A program made the translations under genes and the position numbers. A stretch of DNA of 52,830 nucleotides from NCBI RefSeq assembly GCF_000576635.1, contig NZ_AVFL01000036.1:1-52830 (forward strand). The letters are read 5' to 3'. Within the stretch, counting starts at the first letter, position 1; each line of letters begins with the position of its first letter. Below are positions 23,778 through 32,021 of this stretch, piece after piece. Source of the stretch: Skermanella stibiiresistens SB22 (lineage in GTDB: Bacteria; Pseudomonadota; Alphaproteobacteria; Azospirillales; Azospirillaceae). The notes beneath the pieces were generated by a model. The model worked only from the letters and a program-made list of their open reading frames with translations, ran no database searches and was not told the origin of the DNA.

Positions 23778-24185
23778 ATGGAACCCCAAGCGGCTCTCAA
23801 CCTGGTCAGTGGCATCGTTGGCCTGCTCATGGTCTTCGGTGGCGTCATCTGGCGCGTCGGCGCGCTGCTTGCGGCCATGGAAGCGAAACTCCTGAAGGCG
23901 GTCGCCGACGAAGCGGTCGAGGGCCGCGCCCGCGCCGGCCGCATGCACGCCAGGATCGACGAACTGAAGGAGCGGCTGGCCAAGGTGGAATACCAAGTCG
24001 GCAACGACATCACGGGCCGGCGGGCCGTCGCCGAGATGTCCACCCGGGTCTCCTCGCTCGAAGGCCAGTTGGCTCAATTCGAGGGGACATCGCAGCTCGC
24101 CGAGGTCCTGACGCGCGGGATCGATCGAATCGCCGATCTGGTCGAGCCCCGTGGCCCCCGCCGCGTCGCCGCCGACCGCGGCTGA
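23778..24185 (+). CDS. Membrane-anchored coiled-coil protein
   Basis: This is a 135-residue protein starting at ATG 23778. Residues 8-32 form one hydrophobic span (NLVSGIVGLLMVFGGVIWRV), followed by a long charged coiled coil (RMHARIDELKERLAKVEYQV, then STRVSSLEGQLAQFE). Architecture and position before the lysin gene fit an i-spanin (Rz-like) or a DUF2730-type phage membrane protein. No lipobox or second overlapping spanin gene is visible. Confidence 0.6.
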   Translation: MEPQAALNLVSGIVGLLMVFGGVIWRVGALLAAMEAKLLKAVADEAVEGRARAGRMHARIDELKERLAKVEYQVGNDITGRRAVAEMSTRVSSLEGQLAQFEGTSQLAEVLTRGIDRIADLVEPRGPRRVAADRG

Positions 24186-24221
24186 CACTCTCCACATCCC
24201 GAACACCACGAGGACCCATAG

Positions 24222-24914
24222 ATGGTCAATCCGCGACAGCCGGTCGCCACGCTCCCGCGCGGCATCCGCAACAACAACCCGGGAAATATCGAGCGCACCA
24301 CCCCGCCGACCAAGTGGCAAGGGCTCGCCAGCGACCAGTCCGGCGACAAGCGGTTCGTCGTGTTCCAGGACCCGGCGTGGGGCATACGCGCGCTCGCCCG
24401 GGTGCTGATCACCTACGCCGACCGTCACGACTGCGGCACCGTCCGCAAGATCGTCACCCGCTGGGCTCCGCCCAACGAGAACGTGACGGTCGAGTACTGC
24501 GCCTTCGTCGCCGGCCGGCTCTCGTGCGGCGTCGACCAGCCGATCAACGTCCACGACCACGCCGTCATGCGCCCGCTGGTCGAGGCCATCATCACCAAGG
24601 AAAACGGCCAGCAGCCCTATGACGCCGCGACGATCGACAAGGGCCTGCTGCTGGCGGGCATCCAGCCGCCGCCCAGGCCGCTGGTCGCGTCGCGGACGAT
24701 CATCGGCGCCGGTGTCGCCGGTCTCGGCGCGGTCGCCGGCGCCGCCGTCCAGTTGCTGGCCGACCCGGTGGCGCTCCAGGCGGTGACCGACGGCGTCGCC
24801 GCCCTGCCGCCCAGCTTCCCGGGTGCGTCGATCCTGTCCACGCTGGTCACCCTCGCCGGCGTCGCCATGGCCGCCTGGGCGCGGATCGACGATCGCCGGC
24901 GTGGCCTGCGCTGA
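24222..24914 (+). CDS. Lysozyme-like endolysin with C-terminal membrane segments
   Basis: This is a 230-residue protein starting at ATG 24222. Residues 10-110 match PRD1 P5-like transglycosylase or structural lysozyme proteins: LPRGIRNNNPGNIE, a GIRALARVLITYADRHDCGT segment and a TRWAPPNENVTVEYCAFVA segment. This group cleaves peptidoglycan glycan strands. Two hydrophobic spans follow at about 157-180 (TIIGAGVAGLGAVAGAAVQL) and 202-222 (ILSTLVTLAGVAMAAWARI), which resemble a holin. One polypeptide may thus carry lysin and membrane-release functions; no separate holin gene is evident. It lies unusually between capsid and head-tail genes. Confidence 0.75.
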   Translation: MVNPRQPVATLPRGIRNNNPGNIERTTPPTKWQGLASDQSGDKRFVVFQDPAWGIRALARVLITYADRHDCGTVRKIVTRWAPPNENVTVEYCAFVAGRLSCGVDQPINVHDHAVMRPLVEAIITKENGQQPYDAATIDKGLLLAGIQPPPRPLVASRTIIGAGVAGLGAVAGAAVQLLADPVALQAVTDGVAALPPSFPGASILSTLVTLAGVAMAAWARIDDRRRGLR

Positions 24915-24929
24915 CCGAACGGCGTTCGC
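24915..24929. repeat. Dispersed palindrome, copy 6
   Basis: ccgaacggcgttcgc; perfect 13-bp core, in the 19-base gap between lysin stop and next start. Confidence 0.8.
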
Positions 24930-24933
24930 GACC

Positions 24934-25293
24934 ATGATCGATTGGGACGACATCCTGCACCGCCCGGCTTTCGAGGAACTGGGCCTTTCGGCGCTCTACC
25001 GCGTCGGCGATCAGGGCGACGGCATCCCGGTCCGGCTGCGCCGCGACGCCGCCGACCAGGTGGTCCCGTTTTCCGGTGCGCGGATCGTGACCGAGGCCAG
25101 CGTCTACCTCGCCCGCGTGATGGAACTGTCGGCCGCCGGCGTTACGCCCGCCGCCGGCGACACCATCACGTTGCTCGATGGGGCTGGCCAGCCGCTCGAA
25201 ACCCGCGAGGTCCAGGGCGAGCCCCGCCGCGAGGACTCGCGCCGTCTGTTGTGGACGCTGGACACCGTCGCGGTCTCCGGAGACGCCCCGTGA
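24934..25293 (+). CDS. Head-tail joining protein (gpFII-like)
   Basis: This is a 119-residue protein starting at ATG 24934. Its pattern (IDWDDILHRPAFEELGLSAL, a beta-rich middle, and a C-terminal RRLLWTLDTVAV strand) fits the gpFII/ATP-binding-sugar-transporter-like family that connects head and tail. The palindrome 24915 lies in its leader. It overlaps the next gene (GTGA). Confidence 0.75.
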   Translation: MIDWDDILHRPAFEELGLSALYRVGDQGDGIPVRLRRDAADQVVPFSGARIVTEASVYLARVMELSAAGVTPAAGDTITLLDGAGQPLETREVQGEPRREDSRRLLWTLDTVAVSGDAP

Positions 25294-25967
25294 AGATCCA
25301 CGCGGCCTTTTCCGGGAACCTGTCGAAGATGCTCGAGGCGGACCTCGCCGCCGGCCGCAAGGCCGTGACGGCCGGTGTCCGCGCCGCCGGCGACGGCTTG
25401 CGCGCCGATCTTCAGGCGCAGGTCCGCGCCGCCGGCCTCGGCGAGCGGCTGGCGCGGACCTGGCGCCGGGGCGTCTTCCCGAAGAACGGCCAGGAGAGCC
25501 TGGGCGCCGCGACGCTGGTGTGGAGCCGCGCTCCCACCATCGTCACATCCTTCGCCGAGGGGTCCACCATCAAAGGCAAGCTCGGCCTTTGGCTGGCGAT
25601 CCCGACCTCGGCGGCACCGCGCCAGCGGGGAGGCCGCGGCTCCTCGCGCCGACCGACCCCGGCGTCGGTCGAGGAGCATTTCGCCCGGCCGTTGCGCTTC
25701 ATTTACAGGAGCGGCCGGTCGGCGCTCCTGGTGATGGACATGCTGGTCGCCAGCGTCCGCAAGGCCGACGGCAAGGTGCGCGGCTACCGCAACATCGGCG
25801 TCAAACGCGCCAAGACCGGTCTGGGCCAGACCTCGGTGGTGATGTTCAACCTGGTCAAACAGACCCGCATGCCCAAGCGGCTGGACATCGACGCTGCCGC
25901 GCGGAAATGGCAGGGCGAGCTGATCACCCTGATCGTCGATGCCTGGAACCGTGAGGCCGCCAAGTGA
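25290..25967 (+). CDS. DUF6441-like tail protein
   Basis: This is a 225-residue protein starting at GTG 25290. The signature GLRADLQAQVRAAGLGERLA, TWRRGVFPK, LVWSRAPTIVTSFAEGSTIK and WLAIPT matches the DUF6441 family, located between head-tail joining and tail terminator genes in many alphaproteobacterial siphoviruses (lambda gpZ position). It probably takes part in tail completion. Coupled to both neighbours. Confidence 0.78.
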   Translation: MKIHAAFSGNLSKMLEADLAAGRKAVTAGVRAAGDGLRADLQAQVRAAGLGERLARTWRRGVFPKNGQESLGAATLVWSRAPTIVTSFAEGSTIKGKLGLWLAIPTSAAPRQRGGRGSSRRPTPASVEEHFARPLRFIYRSGRSALLVMDMLVASVRKADGKVRGYRNIGVKRAKTGLGQTSVVMFNLVKQTRMPKRLDIDAAARKWQGELITLIVDAWNREAAK

Positions 25968-26401
25968 CCCTCAGCACGCGCGAGCGGGCGCTCGCCGGCC
26001 TCGAGGCGGTGCTGTCGCGCGTCGCCGGCGCCAAGGTCACCCGCAACGAGCCGCTGCCGCAATCGGCGCCGGCGGGTGGCCTGCTGATCCTCCGCGACGG
26101 CGATCCGGGCGATCCGGAAATCACCCTCTCGCCGCCGACCTACGAATACGACCACGTGGCACTGGTCGAGGCCATCGTCCAGGCCGCTCCGCGCGCGGCC
26201 CGGATCGCCAATCTCGACGAGCTGCTGCGCGGACTGGGCCAGGCGCTCGCGGCGGACCAAACCCTCGGCGGCACGGTCACGCGACTGACGTGGTCGGCGG
26301 CCCGCGATCTCGACGACGAGGCCATCGAGGGCGCCTCCGGCCTTCGCGGCGCCGTCGTCGAAGTGACGCTGACCTACTCCACCACCAACCCCCTGCTCTG
26401 A
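25964..26401 (+). CDS. Tail terminator-like minor tail protein
   Basis: This is a 145-residue protein starting at GTG 25964. A helical N-terminus (RERALAGLEAVLSRV) is followed by a beta fold (GGLLILRDGDPGDPEITLSP, YEYDHVALVEAIVQ) typical of gpU-like tail terminators that cap the tail tube. Identification rests on length, fold pattern and position before the tube gene. Confidence 0.65.
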   Translation: MTLSTRERALAGLEAVLSRVAGAKVTRNEPLPQSAPAGGLLILRDGDPGDPEITLSPPTYEYDHVALVEAIVQAAPRAARIANLDELLRGLGQALAADQTLGGTVTRLTWSAARDLDDEAIEGASGLRGAVVEVTLTYSTTNPLL

Positions 26402-26415
26402 CGGGACATCCCACG

Positions 26416-27705
26416 ATGACATTCCGCGTCCTATCCGGCCTCGACTGCGAGCTGTTCGGCCGCCTCGAATCCGGCGCGATCGGCACGCCAGCCGCCGGCG
26501 ATTATCTGCGATTGCCCTTCACGTCCCACGGCCTCAGCGGCCGGATCGGCAAGGAGACCTCGGACCTGCTTGGCCAAGGCCGCGATCCCACCGATCCGGA
26601 TCGCGGCGACGAAACGGTGGATGGCGACATCGCCGTGCCGATGGACGTTCGCGGCACCGGTTTCTGGCTGGCGCTGCTGCTGGGCTTGCCGACGACGGCC
26701 GCCAGCAAGGCTTACGGCTCGGTCACCTTCGGCGCCGACCCGCGCGCGGGTGACACCGTCACCCTGGACGGCACCGTCTTCACCTTCGTGTCAGGCGCCC
26801 CCGCCACCGCGACCGAGGTCCAGACCGGCGCCAACCTTCTGGCCTCGGTCACCGCCCTCGCCGCGGCCGCCAACGCCTCGGTGGTGGCCGAGGTCGCGGC
26901 GGCGACCTACACCGTCGGCGACGGCGTCCGGCTGGATATCCAGCACGACACCTCCGGAGCGTCTGGCGCCGAGTACAGCCTGGCCGCCAGCGCCGCGACG
27001 GTCAGCGGCGCCACGCTGACCGCCACCTATACCCACACATACGGGTCCGGCTGCTCGGCCTCCGACATCCGACGCGCCACCATGGTCATTCGCTCGACGC
27101 CGGCGGCGCTGACCTGGCGCCAGCTCGGCGTCTGGATGACCCGCGCCCAGCTCGCCCTGGCCAGCACCGGCCGGGCCTCGCTGACCGCGAGCCTGATCGC
27201 GCACCGCGAGGATGAAGTCGTCAGCGCCGCGCTGGGCGACGTGGTCACCCACGCCTATCAGCGCTTTTTGCAGGCCCAGGGATCGCTCCTGGTGGACGGC
27301 CAGCAGGTCGCGGAGATCACGGCCAGCAGCATGGTCTACGACAACTCCCTGAGCGGAGTGCGGTCGCTCGGATACGGTGGCCGGATCGCCGACATCGATG
27401 TGGCGACGGCCAAGCTCGACGGCACCATCACCGCGCGGTTCGGGTCCGGCACGCTGAAGAGCCGCGCGGAATCCGACACGCCCGTCGATCTCCTGTACCG
27501 CTGGCAGCCAAGCCCGGGCGCCGCCCTGTCGATCGCCTATCCGCGTGTCTGGCTCCCCAAGCCCCAGCGGTCGATTTCCGGGCCGGCCGGAGTCGAAGCC
27601 AGCTACGCCTGGATGGCCGCCAAGCGCCAGGCGGCCGGCGCCGTCACCACCGCCGCCGCGATGACGGCGGTCCTGACCAACGATGTCGCGAGTTACGCAC
27701 CATGA
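26416..27705 (+). CDS. Major tail tube protein
   Basis: This is a 429-residue protein starting at ATG 26416. The N-terminal LPFTSHGLSGRIGKETSDLL and GDIAVPMDVRGTGFWLALLL, and the later QVAEITASSMVYDNSLSGVR, are typical of tail tube proteins of this phage group. Residues about 97-220 are a beta domain inserted into the tube fold (GDTVTLDGTVFTFVSGAPAT), a module often decorating phage tails. The tube forms hexameric rings around the tape measure. It overlaps the chaperone gene (ATGA). Confidence 0.82.
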   Translation: MTFRVLSGLDCELFGRLESGAIGTPAAGDYLRLPFTSHGLSGRIGKETSDLLGQGRDPTDPDRGDETVDGDIAVPMDVRGTGFWLALLLGLPTTAASKAYGSVTFGADPRAGDTVTLDGTVFTFVSGAPATATEVQTGANLLASVTALAAAANASVVAEVAAATYTVGDGVRLDIQHDTSGASGAEYSLAASAATVSGATLTATYTHTYGSGCSASDIRRATMVIRSTPAALTWRQLGVWMTRAQLALASTGRASLTASLIAHREDEVVSAALGDVVTHAYQRFLQAQGSLLVDGQQVAEITASSMVYDNSLSGVRSLGYGGRIADIDVATAKLDGTITARFGSGTLKSRAESDTPVDLLYRWQPSPGAALSIAYPRVWLPKPQRSISGPAGVEASYAWMAAKRQAAGAVTTAAAMTAVLTNDVASYAP

Positions 27706-28268
27706 TCAGGGTCGAGGATAAGCCGCGCGTCGCGGCCTGGGAGGATCTCGGCTACGGGGTCAAGGTCCTGCTGCGGCCACGCGCCTACGCCATCTGTTCC
27801 GCCGCGCGATCGGCGGCACATCGCAAGGTGCGCGACCTGCTGGAAACGCTCGATACCCTGCGCGCCAACGGCGTCGTCGGCCAGGACCTGCCCGACCTGT
27901 CGGACCCGGACATCCGCGCCGGCCTCGCCGACGCCTTCTACGTCCAGTCGCTCGGCCTCTACGCGATCAAGGAATGGACAGGTGTCGAGAGCGCGGACGG
28001 TTCCAGCCCGGCGCCGGTCACCGCGACGGCGATCGCCGACTTGTTCGACTTGGCCCCGGTGATCGCCGACCGCTTCCTGACCCTGTGGGACAAGTCGCCG
28101 GAGGTCGACGCCGAAAAAAAGCTCTCAGAGAACGTGCGATCTGGCACTTCGGTGGAGGCTCCGAATACTGCGGCTCCTGTTCCGACCGAGGCCAGCCTTG
28201 CGCCCGGGGCGAGCGCGGCGCCGACGGCCAGCTCTGTCCCTACGTCCGCCACCAGCCCCGCAGCGTAG
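27702..28268 (+). CDS. Tail assembly chaperone (gpG-like), zero-frame product
   Basis: This is a 188-residue protein starting at ATG 27702. It has a helical body (YAICSAARSAAHRKVRDLLE, then FYVQSLGLYAIKEWTGV) followed by a low-complexity Ala/Pro/Ser/Thr tail after residue 140. Position between tail tube and tape measure is that of lambda gene G. The low-complexity tail begins exactly at the A AAA AAG slippery site at 28115-28121. The -1 frame continues into a better-structured C-terminal domain (next entry). Both products would bind the tape measure and recruit tube subunits. Confidence 0.8.
   Translation: MIRVEDKPRVAAWEDLGYGVKVLLRPRAYAICSAARSAAHRKVRDLLETLDTLRANGVVGQDLPDLSDPDIRAGLADAFYVQSLGLYAIKEWTGVESADGSSPAPVTATAIADLFDLAPVIADRFLTLWDKSPEVDAEKKLSENVRSGTSVEAPNTAAPVPTEASLAPGASAAPTASSVPTSATSPAA
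28100..28121 (+). promoter_or_regulatory. Programmed -1 frameshift signal (dnaX-like)
   Basis: The heptamer A AAA AAG (28115-28121) is in the correct phase of the 27702 frame (GAA AAA AAG), and GGAGGT at 28100-28105 lies 9 bases upstream. The same combination, a Shine-Dalgarno-like stimulator plus A AAA AAG, drives -1 frameshifting in E. coli dnaX. No strong downstream hairpin was evident by eye. Confidence 0.75.
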
Positions 28269-28468
28269 AAGGCAACGCGGCATGGCAAGCGGCGATGCAG
28301 TGTCGGACCACGGACATGGACGGCTGGCGGCACGTGGACATGCCGGCGGCCCTGTCCGTGTGCGAGGCGTCCGGCGTGCCGGCCGACGTGGCGGCACCGC
28401 TGCTGGCCGCCGTCGAGCATGGCTTGCTGATCGAAATCCAGAAGCGGCGGGATCGGGAGCCGGAATGA
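28121..28468 (+). CDS. gpGT-like C-terminal extension, reached by -1 frameshift
   Basis: After slipping at 28121 the frame reads ALRERAIWHFGGGSEYCGSC and continues to a TGA at 28466-28468, giving a fusion of about 255 residues with the first 140 residues of the G-like protein. The extension has four Cys in its first half and a helical domain (VCEASGVPADVAAPLLAAVE). It contains no good start codon of its own near the front and follows codon-like composition throughout, which supports frameshift expression as in lambda G/GT. Confidence 0.7.
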   Translation, partial: ALRERAIWHFGGGSEYCGSCSDRGQPCARGERGADGQLCPYVRHQPRSVEGNAAWQAAMQCRTTDMDGWRHVDMPAALSVCEASGVPADVAAPLLAAVEHGLLIEIQKRRDREPE

Positions 28469-28476
28469 CCCCGAAG

Positions 28477-28665
28477 TCAGCGCTTGGCGGACACCGCCCA
28501 GATCATGGCCAGACCCCAGCCGATGAACGTCCAGCCGAAAATGATGTTGGTCGCGACGATCGCCCACATCTGATGATGCCGCCGCTCCACCGCGATGAAC
28601 GTCGGCGCGAAGTAGATCACGATCGCGATACCCATGATCACCAAAAAACCAATCGAATCAGACAT
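28477..28665 (-). CDS. Superinfection immunity membrane protein (Imm-like)
   Basis: This is a 62-residue protein on the opposite strand of the tail operon. ATG 28665 is chosen because GGGGGAGG lies just upstream; the frame could extend to 28701. Two hydrophobic spans (about 5-25 and 35-58) surround APTFIAVERRHHQ, and the second contains NIIFGWTFIGWGLAMIWA, the N-x-x-x-GWT-x-x-GW signature of the superinfection immunity family related to T4 Imm. Such inner-membrane proteins block DNA entry of related phages. Its isolated antisense position marks it as a lysogenically expressed moron gene. Confidence 0.85.
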   Translation of the reverse strand: MSDSIGFLVIMGIAIVIYFAPTFIAVERRHHQMWAIVATNIIFGWTFIGWGLAMIWAVSAKR

Positions 28666-28678
28666 GCCGCCTCCCCCC

Positions 28679-28693
28679 GCGAACGCCGTTCGC
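28679..28693. repeat. Dispersed palindrome, copy 7 (15/15)
   Basis: GCGAACGCCGTTCGC in the gap between the superinfection-immunity gene start and the tape-measure gene. Confidence 0.85.
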
Positions 28694-28721
28694 GGAGCCA
28701 TGTCCGATCGCGATTAATGAA

Positions 28722-31187
28722 ATGACAACGCGAAATCTTTCGATCCGCCTCTCCGCCGAAGGGGAGGAGGCGCTGAAGCGGGCGCTCCGTGACCTCGGCA
28801 AGGAGGGCCAGGCGGCGCTGAGTTCCATCGAGCGCGGTTCCGCCGGTGCCAGCGTCGGCCTATTGGCGCTCGACCGCACGGTCGGCGCGCTGAAGGCGGG
28901 TGTCGCCGGTCTCGCCGCCGGCGTCACGGTCGGCGCAATCGCCCAGATGGGCGTGGATGCGGTCAACACCGCCGTGGAGCTGCAGCGCTCGGCCGACGCC
29001 GCCGGCATTAGCGTCGAGCAGTACCAGCGGATGGGGCACGCGCTGGAATCGCTGGGGCTCCGCGCCGGCGAATTCGCCGACGTGATGGGCGAGTTTTTGC
29101 CGAATCTGGCGGAAGCCGCGCAAGGTGGCAACGACACCGCCGAGGCGCTGGAAGGCTTCGGGGTTTCCGTCCGCGACGCCGCTGGCGGGATCAAGTCCAC
29201 CGACCAGATCATCCTGGACCTCGCCGACGCGCTGGCCAAAATTCCCAGCCAGACCGAGCGCGCCGGCGTCGCGGCCAAGCTGTTTGGCGAGGAGGCCGGG
29301 CCGCGCGTCGCTTTGGCGCTGGGCCGGGGCCGGCAGGCGATCGAGGACGCCGGCAAACAAGCCGCGATCTTCGAACGGGAGAACATCGACGCCGCGCTCG
29401 CCAGCAAGAAGGAGTGGAGCGAGTGGGCCACGTGGTTCGATACCACGTGGAAGAACACCGTGCTCGGCGTGCTCCGCGAGGTCCATCTGGCGCGCGAGGG
29501 CTTCCGCGCGACCGAGGACCGCTCGCTGGAACGACTCCGCTATGACTTGGCGAACGAGAAGGCCGAGCTGGCCGAACTGCAGGCGACCCGAAATGCCCGC
29601 GTCGTCATCGGCGGTGCTGCTGGCCGCAAGATGCTCGACGACCAGATCGCCGAGCAGCAGCGGCTGATCAACCAGCTCGAAGCGCGCATCGCCTTCCTCC
29701 AGGGCCCGCCCGGCGGCGGCTCCGCCGGCAACGCTGGCGCCAGCACCAACGAGGCGCTCAATGGTCTGAAGAAGATCCGCGAGGACTTGGAGAAGGAGCT
29801 GGCGAAGGTCGCCACGCCGGCCGAACAGATCAAGGCGGTCAACGACCAGCTCGCCGAGACGCGCAAGAAGCTGGACGCGTTGCGCGCGCCCGACGGCTCC
29901 AACAAAACCGCCATTGACGACGCCATCGCCCAGGCCGAACTGATCGCCAAGCGCCAACGGGCCGACATCGACCAGAAGGAGGCCGACGCCGCCAAGCGGG
30001 ACAACGCCCCGCTCCAGCGTGAAGCGGAGCAGCGCCGCGAGGCCGTGGCCACCATCGAACGCCAGATCGAACTGCTGGCGGTCGAGCGCGAGCAGATCGC
30101 CATGACGGATCGCCAACGCGCGATCTCCGACGCGCTTCTCAAGGCGGAGGAGGTCGCGCGCCGCGCGAACATCGAAGTCACCCAGGATCAAGCCGAGGCG
30201 ATCCAGATCGAGGCCGGCCGGCGCTGGGACGCGGAACAGGCGGCCAAGGCGCACACCCAGGCGCTGGACGATGGCCGCCGAGTTCTGCAGGAAACCCTGA
30301 CGCCCCAGGAGCAGCACAACGCGCGCGTCGCCGAACTGACCCGGCTGCACCAGGAAGGCGCCATCACCGCCAGCACGTACCAGCGGGCCGTCATGGCCTC
30401 GGCCGACGACATGCGCGAGGCCCTGAAGAAGCAGGACAGCGGCTGGAAGGAGCTTGGCGAGACCATCCAGGGCTGGGGCCGCTCCAGCGCCCGGGCGCTG
30501 GCCGACTGGGCCAGCGGCAGCGAGGCCAGCTTGGCGCGCGTGGGCCAGGCGATCGAGCGCGAGCTGTGGGAGAGGCTGTTCTTCAAGGCCACATCGCCCG
30601 CTTTCGACTTCTTCGCCAAGGCGCTGGAGAGCTTCGGAGCGTCGCTGTTCGGGACACCTGGGCTGACGGGCGACAACTTCTCGCTCGGCACTCCCAAGAA
30701 TTACGTGCCGAAGCCGATGCCGCCTCGCGACAGCGGCGGCCCCGGCAGCGCCGGCCAGCCCTACCTGATCGGTCGCGGTGCCCAGCCGGAGATCTTCGTG
30801 CCGGACGTGCCCGGGCAGTTCTACCCACGCGGCCAGTATCCGGCGGGCATGGAGTCACGCGACAGCGGCGGCCCCGGCCGGGCCGGCCAGCCCTACCGGA
30901 TCGGCATCGACGCCCAGCCCGAGCTGTTCATCCCGAACGGCGTTCGTCCGCGCGCCACCGCCCCGGCCACCGGCGCCGCGCCGTCCGTCGCGGCACCGGT
31001 GTCGATCACGATCATCGACCAGCGGAGCGGCGACGCGGCACCCGCCCAGGTGACCGAACGCAACGGACCGGACGGGTCGCGCGAGATCGAGATCCTGATC
31101 ACCGACACGGTCGGCACCGCCCTGCTGGACGGGCGGTACGACATCGAGATGCGGGCGGCCTACGGGCTGCGGCCGGGAGGCGCCTGA
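28722..31187 (+). CDS. Tail tape measure protein
   Basis: This 821-residue protein starts at ATG 28722. The N-terminus (MTTRNLSIRLSAEGEEALKR), a hydrophobic Gly/Ala stretch (AGVAGLAAGVTVGAIAQMGV), long coiled-coil regions (residues 270-560) and Lys/Arg/Glu-rich helices are typical of lambda gpH-like tape measures that set tail length and line the tube. Near the C-terminus a GG-x-x-G-Q-P-Y-x-IG motif is duplicated (SAGQPYLIGRGAQPEIFVP and RAGQPYRIGIDAQPELFIP). It is short for a tape measure, so the tail should be relatively short. Confidence 0.88.
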   Translation: MTTRNLSIRLSAEGEEALKRALRDLGKEGQAALSSIERGSAGASVGLLALDRTVGALKAGVAGLAAGVTVGAIAQMGVDAVNTAVELQRSADAAGISVEQYQRMGHALESLGLRAGEFADVMGEFLPNLAEAAQGGNDTAEALEGFGVSVRDAAGGIKSTDQIILDLADALAKIPSQTERAGVAAKLFGEEAGPRVALALGRGRQAIEDAGKQAAIFERENIDAALASKKEWSEWATWFDTTWKNTVLGVLREVHLAREGFRATEDRSLERLRYDLANEKAELAELQATRNARVVIGGAAGRKMLDDQIAEQQRLINQLEARIAFLQGPPGGGSAGNAGASTNEALNGLKKIREDLEKELAKVATPAEQIKAVNDQLAETRKKLDALRAPDGSNKTAIDDAIAQAELIAKRQRADIDQKEADAAKRDNAPLQREAEQRREAVATIERQIELLAVEREQIAMTDRQRAISDALLKAEEVARRANIEVTQDQAEAIQIEAGRRWDAEQAAKAHTQALDDGRRVLQETLTPQEQHNARVAELTRLHQEGAITASTYQRAVMASADDMREALKKQDSGWKELGETIQGWGRSSARALADWASGSEASLARVGQAIERELWERLFFKATSPAFDFFAKALESFGASLFGTPGLTGDNFSLGTPKNYVPKPMPPRDSGGPGSAGQPYLIGRGAQPEIFVPDVPGQFYPRGQYPAGMESRDSGGPGRAGQPYRIGIDAQPELFIPNGVRPRATAPATGAAPSVAAPVSITIIDQRSGDAAPAQVTERNGPDGSREIEILITDTVGTALLDGRYDIEMRAAYGLRPGGA
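30934..30946. repeat. Dispersed palindrome, copy 8
   Basis: Perfect 13-bp core CGAACGGCGTTCG inside the tape-measure gene; outer bases do not pair. Confidence 0.75.
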
Positions 31188-31543
31188 TGACCGTGGCAAC
31201 CTGGCCCGCCTATCTGCCGGCGTTCCCGCTGCGCGAGGGCTACGGGGAGCAGCTCGGCCGCAACGTGATCCGCTCCGCCATGGACTCGGGTCCGGCCAAG
31301 CTCCGCCGGCGCGGTTCCGCTGCTCCCGACCCGGTGGCGCTCGTGCTGCTGCTGACCACCGAGCAGGTCACGACGTTCGAGACGTTCTTCCGCGCCACCC
31401 TGAAGGACGGCACCGAGCGATTCGCCTGGACCGATCCGCGCCAAGGCGTGGCGCGGGAGTACCGATTCACCGCCGACGCGCCGGACATCAAGCCTTCTGG
31501 CGTCAAATGGAAACTCACCGCCAAACTGGAAAGGCTCGCCTGA
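31187..31543 (+). CDS. Minor tail protein, gpM-like by position
   Basis: This is a 118-residue protein starting at ATG 31187 in TGATG overlap with the tape measure. ATWPAYLPAFPLREGYGEQL is typical of a family found between tape measure and DUF1833 genes; further landmarks are TTFETFFRATLKDGTERFAW and a KWKLTAKLE end strand. It is probably a tail-tip ring component. Confidence 0.72.
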   Translation: MTVATWPAYLPAFPLREGYGEQLGRNVIRSAMDSGPAKLRRRGSAAPDPVALVLLLTTEQVTTFETFFRATLKDGTERFAWTDPRQGVAREYRFTADAPDIKPSGVKWKLTAKLERLA

Positions 31544-32016
31544 TGCCGCGCCAAGTGTCCGAACGCGTCTGGGATGGCCTGCAGGCCAGCGAGACAGGAC
31601 AAGCCTACATCCTGCTGGTCAGGATCTCGCACCCCGACCTGGAGGATCCGATCCGGCTCGCCGCCAATCAGGCCGACGTGATCAGCCGGGGTGCCCGCTA
31701 TGTCGCCTACCCGATGGACGTGGCGCTGCCGGCGGATAAGGAGCGCGAGACCGCCCGCGTCACGATCCGGATCGACAACGTCGATCAGATGATCGTCACC
31801 ACGCTCCGCCAGATCGCGACGCCGGTGTCCGTCGATATCGAGATCGTCGAGCTGGACACGCCGGACCTGCTGGAAGCGGGTCCCTACTCCTTCGAACTGG
31901 CCAGCGCGTCCTACGACGCGCTGCAGGTCTCAGGCTCGCTCGGCTACGAGCCGAAGCTCCGCAACGCCTGGCCGGATCTCCGCTACGATCCGGCCACCGC
32001 GCCGGGAGTGTTCTGA
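31543..32016 (+). CDS. DUF1833-like tail-tip protein (gpL position)
   Basis: This is a 157-residue protein starting at ATG 31543. YILLVRISHPDLEDPIRLAA, VALPADKERETARVTIRIDN and the C-terminal YEPKLRNAWPDLRYDPATAP belong to the DUF1833 family, which takes the place of lambda gpL between gpM and gpK. Coupled by TGATG to the preceding gene. Confidence 0.82.
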   Translation: MPRQVSERVWDGLQASETGQAYILLVRISHPDLEDPIRLAANQADVISRGARYVAYPMDVALPADKERETARVTIRIDNVDQMIVTTLRQIATPVSVDIEIVELDTPDLLEAGPYSFELASASYDALQVSGSLGYEPKLRNAWPDLRYDPATAPGVF

Positions 32017-32021
32017 TCATC

